A DNA stretch of 64,000 nt from Candidatus Thioglobus sp. NP1 (GCF_003326015.1 NZ_CP023860.1:868001-932000), one strand, 5' to 3'. Shown: positions 1 through 8,618, numbered from the stretch's first letter. Numbers and translations are program-made. Notes: generated by a model from the letters alone, not told the origin.

Positions 1-186
1 CCTTTTAACTATCGTGAAGATTATCATGCTGAATCTGCTTACCTTGTCTTGAATGACGAAGGATATTTTGTGTTAATTGGTAACCCTACGAAACCTATAT
101 GGATGGAACTTGACCAGGTTATTGAGGAAAACTTTGAAGATGAAGTGGGTGATGATAATGATGATCTTGATTTTGAAATGTTTTAG
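1..186 (+). CDS. C-terminal end of an unrecognised protein (partial)
   Basis: An open frame enters from the left edge in frame 1 and stops at a TAG ending at 186, giving 61 residues. The visible part has an alternating hydrophobic stretch (AYLVLNDEGYFVLIGN) that could form beta strands. It ends in a strongly acidic tail rich in Asp and Glu. The next gene begins nine bases later on the same strand, so it is probably the first visible member of the ligase operon. I do not recognise the family and the N-terminus is outside the window. Confidence 0.6.
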   Translation, partial: PFNYREDYHAESAYLVLNDEGYFVLIGNPTKPIWMELDQVIEENFEDEVGDDNDDLDFEMF

Positions 187-195
187 AGGTAATTC

Positions 196-903
196 ATGAG
201 AAAACTTCACTTAATGAACAAAGAAAATAGGGATGCTACAGTAGCTATCTCCTCTCTAAAGTATGAAAAACCATTTGAAATGGGTATACCTAACAAGGAA
301 CTCAACTTTAAGCGCTATTTGTCTGCAACCCAAGAGAATCTTCATAAAAACCTTGCTAGTTTGTATGGTGATAATTATTCTTCTAAGCTAATTGAGGAAG
401 ATCCAGAAATAGATATTGAGGCAATTGGTAAATTTATTTCAGGCTCAGATGTCGTCTATCTCAGTAGTAAAGGGGAACTCCTTTATTCACCCCCAAAAAC
501 TGTTGAAGTAATAATTGCCCCTGATGGAACTGAAAAGGAACGAAGAAGCCCTGAAGATATTCCAGGCAATGTAGATGATGAACTTCCTGTTCGATGGACA
601 GGTAAAAAAATGCCTAAATCTAAAGTAGCAGTTAAATTTGCATTTAAAAGAACAATTCAAATCAAACATGTTGATGGCTTAACTTTTGACTATCTATTTG
701 ACATGGCAAAAGAGCTGCAAGATGAAGATGTGATGGTTCTAGTTGGGGCTGGTCAAAAAGGCAATGAACCGCTAATATTTCAAGCAAATGGAATGCCATA
801 TAGGGGCTTTCTAGAGGGTAGAGTTGATGGTAAGAAATACCAACTGCTTCTGCACTTAAGCAATATGGAACTTAAAAGAATTAGCTCGGAGCCAAAAAAA
901 TGA
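196..903 (+). CDS. Unknown protein coupled to a DNA ligase gene
   Basis: This gene encodes 235 residues with no family I can name. There is no signal peptide or membrane segment; the protein looks soluble and mixed alpha/beta. A central Pro/Lys-rich stretch (residues about 95-150) may be a linker, and the C-terminal part (about 155-230) looks like a compact domain. An AGAGGT ribosome site lies just before the ATG. Its stop overlaps the ligase start as ATGA, so the two proteins are translationally coupled and probably act together. A DNA-binding or end-processing partner is possible, but nothing in the sequence proves it. Confidence 0.75.
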   Translation: MRKLHLMNKENRDATVAISSLKYEKPFEMGIPNKELNFKRYLSATQENLHKNLASLYGDNYSSKLIEEDPEIDIEAIGKFISGSDVVYLSSKGELLYSPPKTVEVIIAPDGTEKERRSPEDIPGNVDDELPVRWTGKKMPKSKVAVKFAFKRTIQIKHVDGLTFDYLFDMAKELQDEDVMVLVGAGQKGNEPLIFQANGMPYRGFLEGRVDGKKYQLLLHLSNMELKRISSEPKK

Positions 904-2354
904 GTATTTTTAATTTAAAAAATGCCAAACCTCTTGGGTCTGGAGTAACTGTTGGAGATAACGGTATTTTGGAGCTAGAAGTACTCTCTAAACTTAAAGG
1001 CTACCGAAAGACTGTAGTGGCTGGCTATAGATCGCTCTTATTAGATGATATAAATTCAAATCTAACGCCTGGAGAAATGCATATTTCACCTAAGATAGAT
1101 GGTGAACTTTGGTTCATGATTATTGAGGGTAATGAAGTAGTTTTATCTAATACAAATGGCAAACTTATTGCTGGAGATATACCGTTAGTAACTGAGGTCA
1201 CTAATATATCCAGTCGTTTTATTGGTAGATCAATTCTTGTGGGTGAGCTTTTTGTTGCAACTAAAGACAGCAGACCAAGAGTCAGTGATCTTTCCAGTGC
1301 CCTAGGGGGCGGTGCAAAGGCAGAAGTAGAAAAGCTAGGCTTTGCTGCCTTTGACATTATCTCAGGCGGAGATAAGCTCTCTAACATACCTCTTGCAGAC
1401 TATAAAGATCGACTTGAATTAATGCAGAGGCTTCTAGACGGAGGTAAAAGAGTTAAATGCGTCAAAACAGAAGTAATCAATAGTCCTAAAGAGGCAGTCA
1501 GCTACTTTGAAGATTGGGTTGGTGCTGGAAAAGCAGAAGGTTTAGTAATTAGAGCAGGGGAAGGAAGAATTTATAAAGTCAAGCCTTCATTATCAGTTGA
1601 TGCTGTAATCATTGGTTACACAGAAAATAATGATGATAACTCTCAAGTTCGCTCAATTATGCTTGCCTTAATGCGTCCCGATAAATCATTTCAATTGCTT
1701 GGATCATGTGGCTCTTTGGGGGATGCTAGATCCAGAAAAGAAATGATGAAAAAAATACAAAAATCTCAAATTGAATCAAATTGGCGATACACCAGTGGGG
1801 ATGGAGCTGTTTATCACTTTGTAAAGCCTGAAGTAATTGTTGAAATTAAGGCGGTTGACATACAAAGTGAAGATTCCTCGGGCAACTTAATTCGCAAGAT
1901 GGTGCTCTCTAATAATGACGATAAATGGCAAGCACTCCAGAAGCTTCCTTTTGCAAGCATTCATCACCCTGTTTTTGTTAGGTATCGTTCAGACAAAAAC
2001 ATAAATATAACAGATCTTCGTATCGAACAAATTATAGATAGATGCTTAATTAGCGATACTCAAACGAAAGCAGAAGCTCCAAAATTACCCACAAGTAAAA
2101 TTATTCGAAGAGAGGTTTATACCAAGACAGTTAAAGAATCTATCTCAGTGAAAAAGCTCGTTATATGGAAAACCAATAAAGAGAAACTTGACTCAAATTA
2201 TCCAGCTTACGTTATCCATTGGACTGATTATAGTCCAGATAGAAAAGACCCATTAAAAAGAGAGGTTAGGCTCGCTTCAGTTAAAGAAGCAGCTGCAACT
2301 ATTTCAGAGAAAATGATTGAAAAGAATATTAAAAAGGGTTGGCAAAAAATATGA
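900..2354 (+). CDS. ATP-dependent DNA ligase-like nucleotidyltransferase
   Basis: The 484-residue protein carries the signature of ATP-dependent polynucleotide ligases. Motif I is PKIDGELW, with the likely AMP-accepting lysine at residue 65. A motif III-like FAAFDII follows near residue 160, and then motifs IV and V (EGLVIRAG followed by YKVKP). The adenylation domain spans roughly 60-235 and an OB-fold probably follows. The last 110 or so residues are a lysine-rich extension I cannot assign. Bacteria normally replicate with NAD-dependent LigA, so this enzyme is more likely for repair or an accessory system. It sits in an operon with two unknown genes and overlaps the upstream one by four bases. 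The ligase call is firm; its biological role is not. Confidence 0.88.
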   Translation: MSIFNLKNAKPLGSGVTVGDNGILELEVLSKLKGYRKTVVAGYRSLLLDDINSNLTPGEMHISPKIDGELWFMIIEGNEVVLSNTNGKLIAGDIPLVTEVTNISSRFIGRSILVGELFVATKDSRPRVSDLSSALGGGAKAEVEKLGFAAFDIISGGDKLSNIPLADYKDRLELMQRLLDGGKRVKCVKTEVINSPKEAVSYFEDWVGAGKAEGLVIRAGEGRIYKVKPSLSVDAVIIGYTENNDDNSQVRSIMLALMRPDKSFQLLGSCGSLGDARSRKEMMKKIQKSQIESNWRYTSGDGAVYHFVKPEVIVEIKAVDIQSEDSSGNLIRKMVLSNNDDKWQALQKLPFASIHHPVFVRYRSDKNINITDLRIEQIIDRCLISDTQTKAEAPKLPTSKIIRREVYTKTVKESISVKKLVIWKTNKEKLDSNYPAYVIHWTDYSPDRKDPLKREVRLASVKEAAATISEKMIEKNIKKGWQKI

Positions 2355-2360
2355 TTAGGA

Positions 2361-2386
2361 AATTTAAAATCAATTTGTTTTAAATT
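2361..2386. terminator. AT-only hairpin between converging genes
   Basis: Two nine-base arms (2361-2369 and 2378-2386) are perfectly complementary around an eight-base loop, between the converging ligase gene and the next minus-strand gene. The stem has only A-T pairs, so it is weak. It might work as a bidirectional terminator. The sequence gives symmetry only, not function. Confidence 0.3.
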
Positions 2387-2841
2387 ACAACCTCTTTATC
2401 GACTCTTTTTGTGTTTTGGTTATATGAGGTAGAAAAATCAATAATATCATTTACCATTTCTATTTTCAGAGACAACCATGTCGTCTCATCACCATCATAT
2501 AAAGGATGATAAATGAATACTTTAATTGCCTCACCATCATTAATATTTTTATATTCAATTTTATCCGTTTGAGAAGACTCAATAAGCTCATCAGCATCAT
2601 AATACCAACCACCGCTATCAACAGTTACAGACTTTAAGCTCATACCTGAAGAATTAACCAAAAAAATATCATAAGCTTCTAAAGTTTCATCATTATTTTT
2701 AATTGCATTAGTTAGCCATAATTTTGGTTTTCTTTTATCTGCAGGCCGAGGTGGGACAGGTTGACCAATATTATCAAGCCTTTTATCAGCAGGGGTCCAT
2801 GTAAAATTATTTTGGAGTCTTTTTTTATGAATTTCTTTCAT
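2380..2841 (-). CDS. Unknown protein, 153 residues
   Basis: The product starts with a Lys/Arg/Pro-rich segment (to about residue 45). It continues with a predominantly beta-like region containing several Trp and Tyr residues (GGWYYDADE, TTWLSLKIEM). No signal peptide or membrane segment is seen. The gene lies on the minus strand behind another unknown gene and converges with the ligase operon. I recognise no family. The beta-rich body suggests a small binding domain, but this is only a structural impression. Confidence 0.65.
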   Translation of the reverse strand: MKEIHKKRLQNNFTWTPADKRLDNIGQPVPPRPADKRKPKLWLTNAIKNNDETLEAYDIFLVNSSGMSLKSVTVDSGGWYYDADELIESSQTDKIEYKNINDGEAIKVFIYHPLYDGDETTWLSLKIEMVNDIIDFSTSYNQNTKRVDKEVVI

Positions 2842-2881
2842 ATTTTTAAATTAATAAAATTAAGAAGCTCTATGTTCATCT

Positions 2882-3316
2882 TTACTCCAAGGAAAAATTT
2901 AAATTCCATTCATATTGAATATCATAGATAAAATCTTCAGATGCTCCATCACTATAACATTCAGCATATCCATTTTCATCTGATTGATAATTATTTAAAA
3001 ATTCAAGACCTTCCTCGGAGATTCCAATAATATTTCCATCTTCATCAGAATCTTCAAAATCACTCCTTAACTTTTCAAGTTTTAAGTAAATTTTTGCTAA
3101 ATCTTCATAATCACCAAGTAATGGGGCATCAAACTCACCAAAATCATCAGAGACTGAAGCTTCATGGTCTTCATTAAAATAAAAGAGTCCACCACCACCA
3201 TCTCCTGAAAAAGCTCCACAAACTTCTTCATTTATTTCTGCATAAACCATATTAACTAGAATCTCATCATTTTGAGCTATTAGAATGCGATATGAATTTT
3301 CAGTTGTTATTTCCAT
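2882..3316 (-). CDS. Unknown acidic protein, 144 residues
   Basis: This is a very acidic soluble protein with a run of glycines (GDGGGG near residue 38) and many Asp/Glu pairs. It has no signal peptide, membrane segment or cysteine motif that would give a function. It precedes the 153-residue unknown gene on the same strand with a 40-base gap, so the two may form one transcript. The acidic composition resembles nucleic-acid-mimic or immunity proteins, but that is speculation. Confidence 0.65.
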   Translation of the reverse strand: MEITTENSYRILIAQNDEILVNMVYAEINEEVCGAFSGDGGGGLFYFNEDHEASVSDDFGEFDAPLLGDYEDLAKIYLKLEKLRSDFEDSDEDGNIIGISEEGLEFLNNYQSDENGYAECYSDGASEDFIYDIQYEWNLNFSLE

Positions 3317-3619
3317 TATTTTTTACCTGGTTCTGTTTTCAAATATATATTCTTCATATTTACTTCTTTCTTTCATAGATGAAATCTAAATATACTCTTG
3401 AATAAGGAACAATCATAGTCATTAGCCAAATAAACCTTTAAAGAGCAGTTTGTAGTGATATTAGATTAAAAACACTCTTAAGTTAGTTAGAAGTGCATAA
3501 TCGTACCTATTTGGTACCTATTGATTTTTAATATGTGTTGATTTGCTTTTGTATAGGGGTTTGAATGATGTTGTCTCTCGGACGTCCGCTCCGCCATCTT
3601 AGTTGGTTCGATTCAATAA
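3317..3619. other. Intergenic region with short repeats
   Basis: About 300 bases without a convincing gene. It holds a short imperfect tandem repeat (GTACCTATT at 3503-3511 and again at 3514-3522). It also holds the left copy of the GC-rich repeat described separately. A TTCGATTC near 3608 recalls a tRNA T-loop, but no cloverleaf can be folded around it. Confidence 0.5.
3577..3592 (+). repeat. Left copy of 16-bp GC-rich direct repeat
   Basis: CTCGGACGTCCGCTCC occurs here and again, identical and in the same orientation, at 5908-5923. The core CGGACGTCCG is a perfect 10-bp palindrome. Its GC content stands out sharply from the surrounding AT-rich DNA. Together the copies bracket the oxygenase and TPR genes. 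Confidence 0.8.
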
Positions 3620-4240
3620 TTATATTTCTTTTAAATCCGAAGGGAAATGCATCCACCCGGTAATTATGTATTTAGAATTAGCATGTAACAAATTACCTTT
3701 ATGAGCATGCGTCCACTCTGCAGGCCAGATTAATGTCAGCCCTTTTTTTGGTTGGATGTCTAAATCATAGTGACTAAAAAAAGTTGATCCACCATCTTCT
3801 ATATCAACATCATTTAAGTATGTCATCCACGCAAAAATACGATGAAGCGAATCCAAACTACTTCGTTCAGTATGTAATGCACCGAAATGTTGACCACTTT
3901 GATATCTTTGAAGATTAAATTCACCAATTTGCAAACTATCAGCGAATGTTGTTAAAAAAGGCCACTGTTTAGTATAGTCTTCGTAGCAAGAAAATAGGTT
4001 GTTAAAATATTCTTCAAAAACTTCATTACCAGAAAGTTTCATATCTTTTGGTAATATTGAAATATCAATGCTATTTTTAATATGTAGTTGTTCCCCGCCT
4101 GAAGTTTCACCTTGCTTTTGCTTATATTTATTTGCTTCAAAATAGTTAATCAATTCATCGCATACTGATAGAGGATTTAGCATCCATGAACCAATGAAAT
4201 TAGGATTCGCATTTTGTTTTGATAAAACTACTTTTTTCAC
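3620..4240 (-). CDS. 2-oxoglutarate/Fe(II)-dependent oxygenase, prolyl 4-hydroxylase-like
   Basis: The 206-residue protein has the C-terminal double-stranded beta-helix pattern of prolyl-4-hydroxylase-type oxygenases. A first metal ligand lies in ALHTERSS, as HxE rather than the usual HxD. The conserved DGGSTFF strand follows. The distal histidine is in EWTHAHKG, followed by a basic residue in KYIITGW that could bind 2-oxoglutarate. The gene starts at GTG, and the ribosome site AGAGGT overlaps the end of the upstream TPR gene, so the two are coupled. Substrate unknown; peptidyl proline or asparagine hydroxylation is typical of the family. TPR proteins often accompany such oxygenases. Confidence 0.8.
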   Translation of the reverse strand: MKKVVLSKQNANPNFIGSWMLNPLSVCDELINYFEANKYKQKQGETSGGEQLHIKNSIDISILPKDMKLSGNEVFEEYFNNLFSCYEDYTKQWPFLTTFADSLQIGEFNLQRYQSGQHFGALHTERSSLDSLHRIFAWMTYLNDVDIEDGGSTFFSHYDLDIQPKKGLTLIWPAEWTHAHKGNLLHANSKYIITGWMHFPSDLKEI

Positions 4241-4249
4241 TTAAACCTC

Positions 4250-5683
4250 TTATGTAAAGGAGACACCTTTATTTAAATTAAAAGAAATAAAACCAGCACC
4301 TATCATTTCCTCGTAAAGGCCTTCTCGATGTTGTCCAACTTTCATTAATAGTTTACCTAAATTATTATGGGCTTCTGCAAAATCAGATTTCAAAGTTATC
4401 GCTTGCCTTAAGCTTGCTTCAGCCTCTTCTAATCTTTTAAGTTCTCTTAACATAATGCCCAAGTTGCAGTAGGCTTCTGCAAAATCAGATTTCAAATTTA
4501 TAGCTTGCCTCAAAATAGTTTCAGCCTCTTCTAATTTGCCCAGTTCTTTGAGGGTGATACCTAGGTTGTTGTAGGCATCAGCATAGTCAGGTTTTAATGT
4601 TATTGCCTGCCTGTAACTATCCTCTGCATCTTCAAATTTCCTAAGCTCTTTAAGAATGATGCCCAAGTTGCAGTAGGCTTCTGCAAAATCAGATTTCAAA
4701 TTTATAGCTTGCCTCAAAATAGTTTCAGCCTCTTCTAATTTGCCCAGTTCTTTGAGGGTGATACCTAGGTTGTTGTAGGCATCAGCATAGTCAGGTTTTA
4801 ATGCAATTGCCTGCCTGTAACTATCCTCTGCATCCACAAATCTACCCATATCTTTAAGAATGATGCCCAAATTACTATAGGCATCAGCAAAGTCTGGTTT
4901 TAAAGCTATCGCCTCTCTATAACTGACTTCAGCATCATCAAATCTACCAATCTCTTGCAGTAAGGCGCCTAAATTGCTATGGGCTTCCGCATAGCCAGGT
5001 TTTAATGCTATTGCCTTCCTATAACTAACTTCAGCATCATCAAATCTAGCGAGTTCTTTAAGCGAGACACCCATGTTATTGTGCACCTCTTCATCTTGAG
5101 GATTTAATTTTATGGATTTTTGATTGGCAATTAATGACTCAGATAACTTACCAGTTTGTTTTAGGATCGCTCCAAGAATCTTCCAACTAAAATGGTGTTC
5201 TGGAAATTGTTCAGTCATAGATATTGCTAAAGTCTCTGCGTCTTCATATTGCCCGTTTTCATAGTGATTTATAAGCTTTTGTATTTCTGACTCAGCCGGA
5301 GAATTTATTGGAATATTTCCTTCCTTAACTAACATCAATTTTTGTTCAAGTGCATGGAGTATTTTTTTAGCAACTCCTTTTTTCTCTCCATTAATAATTG
5401 CTTGTTTTGCATTCTCAAATTGCTGGTCTGAGATAAGAGTGTCAATATAACTAATCCAAAATTGTTCAATACTCGAATTCTCCACAATAGCCTCTTCAAA
5501 TAATTGCAATGCTGACGTCACCTTGCCTTTAGATAAATCGATTAGCCCTAAATTATGAATAACGCGAGGATGTGTTGGTTCAACTTTTAAGATAGAACTA
5601 TAAAGTCGTTTAGCTTCTTCGAGATCACCAGAATTATGAGCAGCTATAGCTTCTTGAAATATTTGATCTATCGTGACTTCCAT
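4250..5683 (-). CDS. Tetratricopeptide repeat protein
   Basis: This 477-residue soluble protein is built almost wholly of 34-residue TPR units, with two or three degenerate units in the first 150 residues and about eight regular ones from 170 to 455. Two neighbouring units (68 residues) are duplicated almost identically in the DNA with a 204-base period, a sign of recent expansion. TPR arrays bind protein partners; here the partner or client may relate to the oxygenase just downstream, whose ribosome site lies at this gene's stop codon. An AAGGATAT ribosome site precedes the ATG. No catalytic domain is visible. Confidence 0.88.
   Translation of the reverse strand: MEVTIDQIFQEAIAAHNSGDLEEAKRLYSSILKVEPTHPRVIHNLGLIDLSKGKVTSALQLFEEAIVENSSIEQFWISYIDTLISDQQFENAKQAIINGEKKGVAKKILHALEQKLMLVKEGNIPINSPAESEIQKLINHYENGQYEDAETLAISMTEQFPEHHFSWKILGAILKQTGKLSESLIANQKSIKLNPQDEEVHNNMGVSLKELARFDDAEVSYRKAIALKPGYAEAHSNLGALLQEIGRFDDAEVSYREAIALKPDFADAYSNLGIILKDMGRFVDAEDSYRQAIALKPDYADAYNNLGITLKELGKLEEAETILRQAINLKSDFAEAYCNLGIILKELRKFEDAEDSYRQAITLKPDYADAYNNLGITLKELGKLEEAETILRQAINLKSDFAEAYCNLGIMLRELKRLEEAEASLRQAITLKSDFAEAHNNLGKLLMKVGQHREGLYEEMIGAGFISFNLNKGVSFT
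4457..4830 (-). repeat. Tandem 204-bp in-gene duplication
   Basis: A stretch starting at 4457 recurs starting at 4661 with only scattered differences, giving a period of 204 bases, which equals 68 codons or two TPR units. The match extends through the strand-encoded motifs LGKLEEAETILRQAI and KSDFAEAYCNLGI. The DNA identity is much higher than between the other TPR units, so this copy event is recent. Confidence 0.85.
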
Positions 5684-5989
5684 TGCATATCCTTCCTAGA
5701 CTAGCTCATATAAGTTCTAGATAACTATTCTAACTTATATCCTTGTAAATTTCTTAAAAATAAGGCTACAGATATTGTTTTATTAGAAATACTAAGAATT
5801 AAATAACTAGAAGTCTTGGGATTGATTTTTGTCTAGTCTAATATTTTGGACCTATTATTTTATGTAATATAAAGATTTTTTTACTGAGGTTAAGATCATA
5901 TTTTTTGCTCGGACGTCCGCTCCACTATATATTGAGTTTAACCATACTTAAACCCGTAAAATGCACCCATAATTTTCAAATGGTAATTT
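5684..5989. other. Intergenic region before rhlE
   Basis: About 300 AT-rich bases between the divergent TPR gene and rhlE. It contains the right copy of the 16-bp repeat at 5908-5923. Promoters for both genes must lie here, but no element is close enough to consensus to assign. No open frame is convincing. Confidence 0.5.
5908..5923 (+). repeat. Right copy of 16-bp GC-rich direct repeat
   Basis: Identical to 3577-3592 and in the same orientation. The bases that follow (ACTATATATTGAG) are only loosely similar to those after the left copy (GCCATCTTAGTTGG), so the exact repeat ends at 16 bp. Confidence 0.8.
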
Positions 5990-7321
5990 ATGAGCTTCAC
6001 AACGCTAGGCCTATCTCCACAGATTCTTGATGCAATTAAGACTGAGGGGTATTCTGAACCTTCTCCTATCCAGGAAAAATCTATCCCTATTGTTTTAGAG
6101 GGAAAAGACCTTATGGCAGCAGCTCAAACTGGAACAGGAAAAACAGCAGGCTTCACTTTGCCAATTTTAGAAAGACTTTCAAATGGAAAGAGTCCTTCAT
6201 CTAATCATATACGTACTTTAATACTAACGCCAACTCGAGAGCTTGCAGCTCAAGTTCATGAGAGTGTCAAAACCTATGGACAGAATTTACCAATAAGCTC
6301 TTCTGTTGTTTTTGGAGGAGTTGGTATAGGGCCTCAAATGAAAAAGCTTCGAAAAGGTATTGATATTTTAGTTGCAACACCTGGAAGATTGCTTGATCTT
6401 CATTCTCAAAATGCTGTGCATTTTGATGAGTTAGAGGTTTTAGTATTAGATGAAGCAGACCGAATGCTAGATATGGGATTTATTCATGATATTAAAAGAA
6501 TTATCAAACTACTCCCAAAAAAACGTCAGACATTAATGTTTTCAGCAACCTTTTCTGAAGATATACGTCGACTTGCTAAAGGTCTTGTTTATCAGCCTAT
6601 TGAAATCTCAGTAACTCCCAGAAATACGACAGTTGAAGCTATTAAACACTGGATCTGTCCAGTTGATAAATCTAGTAAAACTGCACTTCTAATACATTTA
6701 ATTAATAAAGGAGAGTGGCAGCAAGTACTTGTATTTAGTAGAACCAAACATGGTGCAAATAGAATAGCTAAAAATCTAGATAAAAAAGGTATAAATTCAA
6801 CTGCTATCCATGGCAACAAAAGTCAAGGCGCTAGAACACGTGCGTTATCAGAATTTAAGTCTGGCAAGGTTAGGGTTCTTGTTGCTACTGATATTGCTGC
6901 TAGAGGCATTGATATTGACCAACTTCCTCACGTTATAAATTTTGACTTGCCGAGTGTTCCTGAGGACTATGTCCATAGAATTGGTCGAACTGGGAGAGCT
7001 GGAAGGGAAGGTGAGGCAATTTCTTTGGTAAGTGCTGATGAGTCTAAACAATTGTTTGATATTGAACGCCTTATCCAAAAACAACTTGAACGTCAGCTAG
7101 AAGAGGGTTTTTGGCCAAAACATGATGTGCCAAAATCTCCTGAATTGCAACCAGTTAAATCTAAGCGCCCAAAAAAAACAGATAATACTAAAACTCATAA
7201 AAAAAATTCTATCAAGAAAAATTCTTCTGATCCTAGACCTAAAAATAATCAGCGTCGAAGAGATGATCAGAAAAAACTAAATAAACCTAAAAAGAAATTT
7301 TATTGGGGAAAAAATAAATAA
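5990..7321 (+). CDS. rhlE: DEAD-box RNA helicase RhlE
   Basis: This is an ATP-dependent RNA helicase of 443 residues that remodels structured RNA, probably in ribosome assembly or mRNA turnover. All family motifs are visible. The Q motif lies at the N-terminus, AQTGTGKT at 45-52, PTREL at 81-85, TPGR, DEAD at 154-157, SAT, and [11 protein letters not shown] near residue 330. After the two RecA-like domains comes a lysine/arginine-rich tail from about 380, typical of RhlE and likely used for RNA contact. The short N-terminus without extension and the order of motifs fit RhlE better than SrmB or DbpA. It stands alone. Confidence 0.92.
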   Translation: MSFTTLGLSPQILDAIKTEGYSEPSPIQEKSIPIVLEGKDLMAAAQTGTGKTAGFTLPILERLSNGKSPSSNHIRTLILTPTRELAAQVHESVKTYGQNLPISSSVVFGGVGIGPQMKKLRKGIDILVATPGRLLDLHSQNAVHFDELEVLVLDEADRMLDMGFIHDIKRIIKLLPKKRQTLMFSATFSEDIRRLAKGLVYQPIEISVTPRNTTVEAIKHWICPVDKSSKTALLIHLINKGEWQQVLVFSRTKHGANRIAKNLDKKGINSTAIHGNKSQGARTRALSEFKSGKVRVLVATDIAARGIDIDQLPHVINFDLPSVPEDYVHRIGRTGRAGREGEAISLVSADESKQLFDIERLIQKQLERQLEEGFWPKHDVPKSPELQPVKSKRPKKTDNTKTHKKNSIKKNSSDPRPKNNQRRRDDQKKLNKPKKKFYWGKNK

Positions 7322-7404
7322 AGGTCTCAAGCAACAGCGAATATTGAAAATATTAAAGCGTTGAAGTACAATGATGCATTGTTAATTTTACTTAATCATC
7401 TAAT

Positions 7405-8394
7405 ATGAAAGACAGTCCAGTAAGCTCAACAGTTGATTTTGAGAAAGAAGGTATTCAGCATGGTTTTCTTAAGCTTCCTCATTCTCATGATGATTCAGCA
7501 TGGGGTTCAATAATTATTCCAATAACGGTTGCTAAGAATGGTGTTGGACCAACAATATTATTTACTGGAGCAAATCATGGCGATGAATATGAAGGCCCAG
7601 TAGCATTATTTGATTTAGCAAATGAGATAAATCCTAAAGAACTTTCAGGTCGAGTTATTATTATTCCTGGAATGAATTATCCTGCATTTCAAGCTGGAAA
7701 GAGAAACTCGCCAATCGATGGGGGAAATATGAATCGCGTTTTTCCAGGAGATCCTGAAGGCAACTTTACCCAAAAAATCGCAGACTACTTTACTAGAACT
7801 CTTTTGCCGCTCGCTGATTATGTTGTAGATTTTCATTCTGGTGGAAAGACCATGGAGTTTCTTCCATTTTGTGCTGCTCATATTCTTGAAGATAAGAAGC
7901 AACAGTCACTTTGCATTGCAGCAATGAAAGCCTTTAATGCCCCTCACTCGGTAATGCTTTTAGAGATAGATGCTGCTAATATGTACGATACGGCTGCAGA
8001 AAATATGGGGAAAGTTTTTATAAGTACTGAGCTTGGTGGAGGGGGGTCAACAACTGCCTATACTGTTGGTATTGCCAAAAAAGGAATTCGAAATATTCTT
8101 CGTCACTCAGGAATTATCAAGGGTGATATGGAGGTAGATGAGACCTTAAACTTAGATATGCCAGATGATAGCTGCTATGTTTTTAGTGAGACTTCAGGCT
8201 TGGTTGAGCATTGTGTTGATTTGGGAGAAGAGGTTAAGGCTGGTCAGATTGTTGCAAAGATTCATAATCTTGAAAGAACGGGCTCTCCGTCAAAGGAATA
8301 CTTCGCGGGTATAGATGGTATTTATACTGGGCGACACTTTCCAGGATTAATAGCTGCTGGGGATTTCCTTGGTGTTATTTCAGTTCCAATTTAG
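7405..8394 (+). CDS. Zinc deacylase of the succinylglutamate desuccinylase/aspartoacylase family
   Basis: The 329-residue protein has the zinc carboxypeptidase-like site of this family. NHGDEYEG supplies His and Glu ligands (about residues 58-64), and DFHSGG near 147 supplies the third ligand. A C-terminal beta-barrel domain follows (VEHCVDLGEEVKAGQIVAKI). The overall pattern, including GMNYPAFQAGKR and GGNMNRVFPG, most resembles DoeB, which removes the acetyl group from N-alpha-acetyl-diaminobutyrate during ectoine breakdown. No other ectoine genes are in the window, so the substrate is uncertain and I give no symbol. It would fit an organism that lives on compatible solutes. Confidence 0.8.
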   Translation: MKDSPVSSTVDFEKEGIQHGFLKLPHSHDDSAWGSIIIPITVAKNGVGPTILFTGANHGDEYEGPVALFDLANEINPKELSGRVIIIPGMNYPAFQAGKRNSPIDGGNMNRVFPGDPEGNFTQKIADYFTRTLLPLADYVVDFHSGGKTMEFLPFCAAHILEDKKQQSLCIAAMKAFNAPHSVMLLEIDAANMYDTAAENMGKVFISTELGGGGSTTAYTVGIAKKGIRNILRHSGIIKGDMEVDETLNLDMPDDSCYVFSETSGLVEHCVDLGEEVKAGQIVAKIHNLERTGSPSKEYFAGIDGIYTGRHFPGLIAAGDFLGVISVPI

Positions 8395-8443
8395 GGCTTA
8401 AAGTTGATAACTAAAAATTTTTAAGTTAAAGGACTTAGCCTTG

Positions 8444-8449
8444 TATAAT
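8444..8449 (+). promoter_or_regulatory. Possible -10 element upstream of ppiD
   Basis: A perfect TATAAT lies about 170 bases before the ppiD start. A weak -35 (TTAAGT at 8421-8426) is 17 bases upstream. This would give a long untranslated leader. The -10 is good but the -35 is poor. Confidence 0.35.
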
Positions 8450-8618
8450 GCATCTGAACGAGTTTGATGTGTTTGGTAGAAATACCTAATCCTATAGCTA
8501 GTAAAATTATTTGAGAGTTAAAAATTAACTCCATTTGGGGCCCTTATTTTATTTTGGGTAAAAGTATTAATAGTTGGTGGTTATTACTACCAACATTTTT
8601 TGGTTAAAAAATATAATT

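Noticed and set aside
1025-1387. Minus-strand frame of 120 codons inside the ligase gene
   Set aside because: The ligase motifs are encoded on the other strand in the same region; the reverse product is serine/proline-rich as expected for a shadow.
3590-3630. tRNA-like 3' end (GTTCGATTC after GCTCCGCCA)
   Set aside because: No acceptor stem, anticodon arm or D-arm can be folded around it in either direction.
4250-5683. Regular repeats of about 102 bases, like a CRISPR or minisatellite
   Set aside because: They are in-frame TPR codons in one open frame, and spacing is 34 codons; no unique spacers of CRISPR type.
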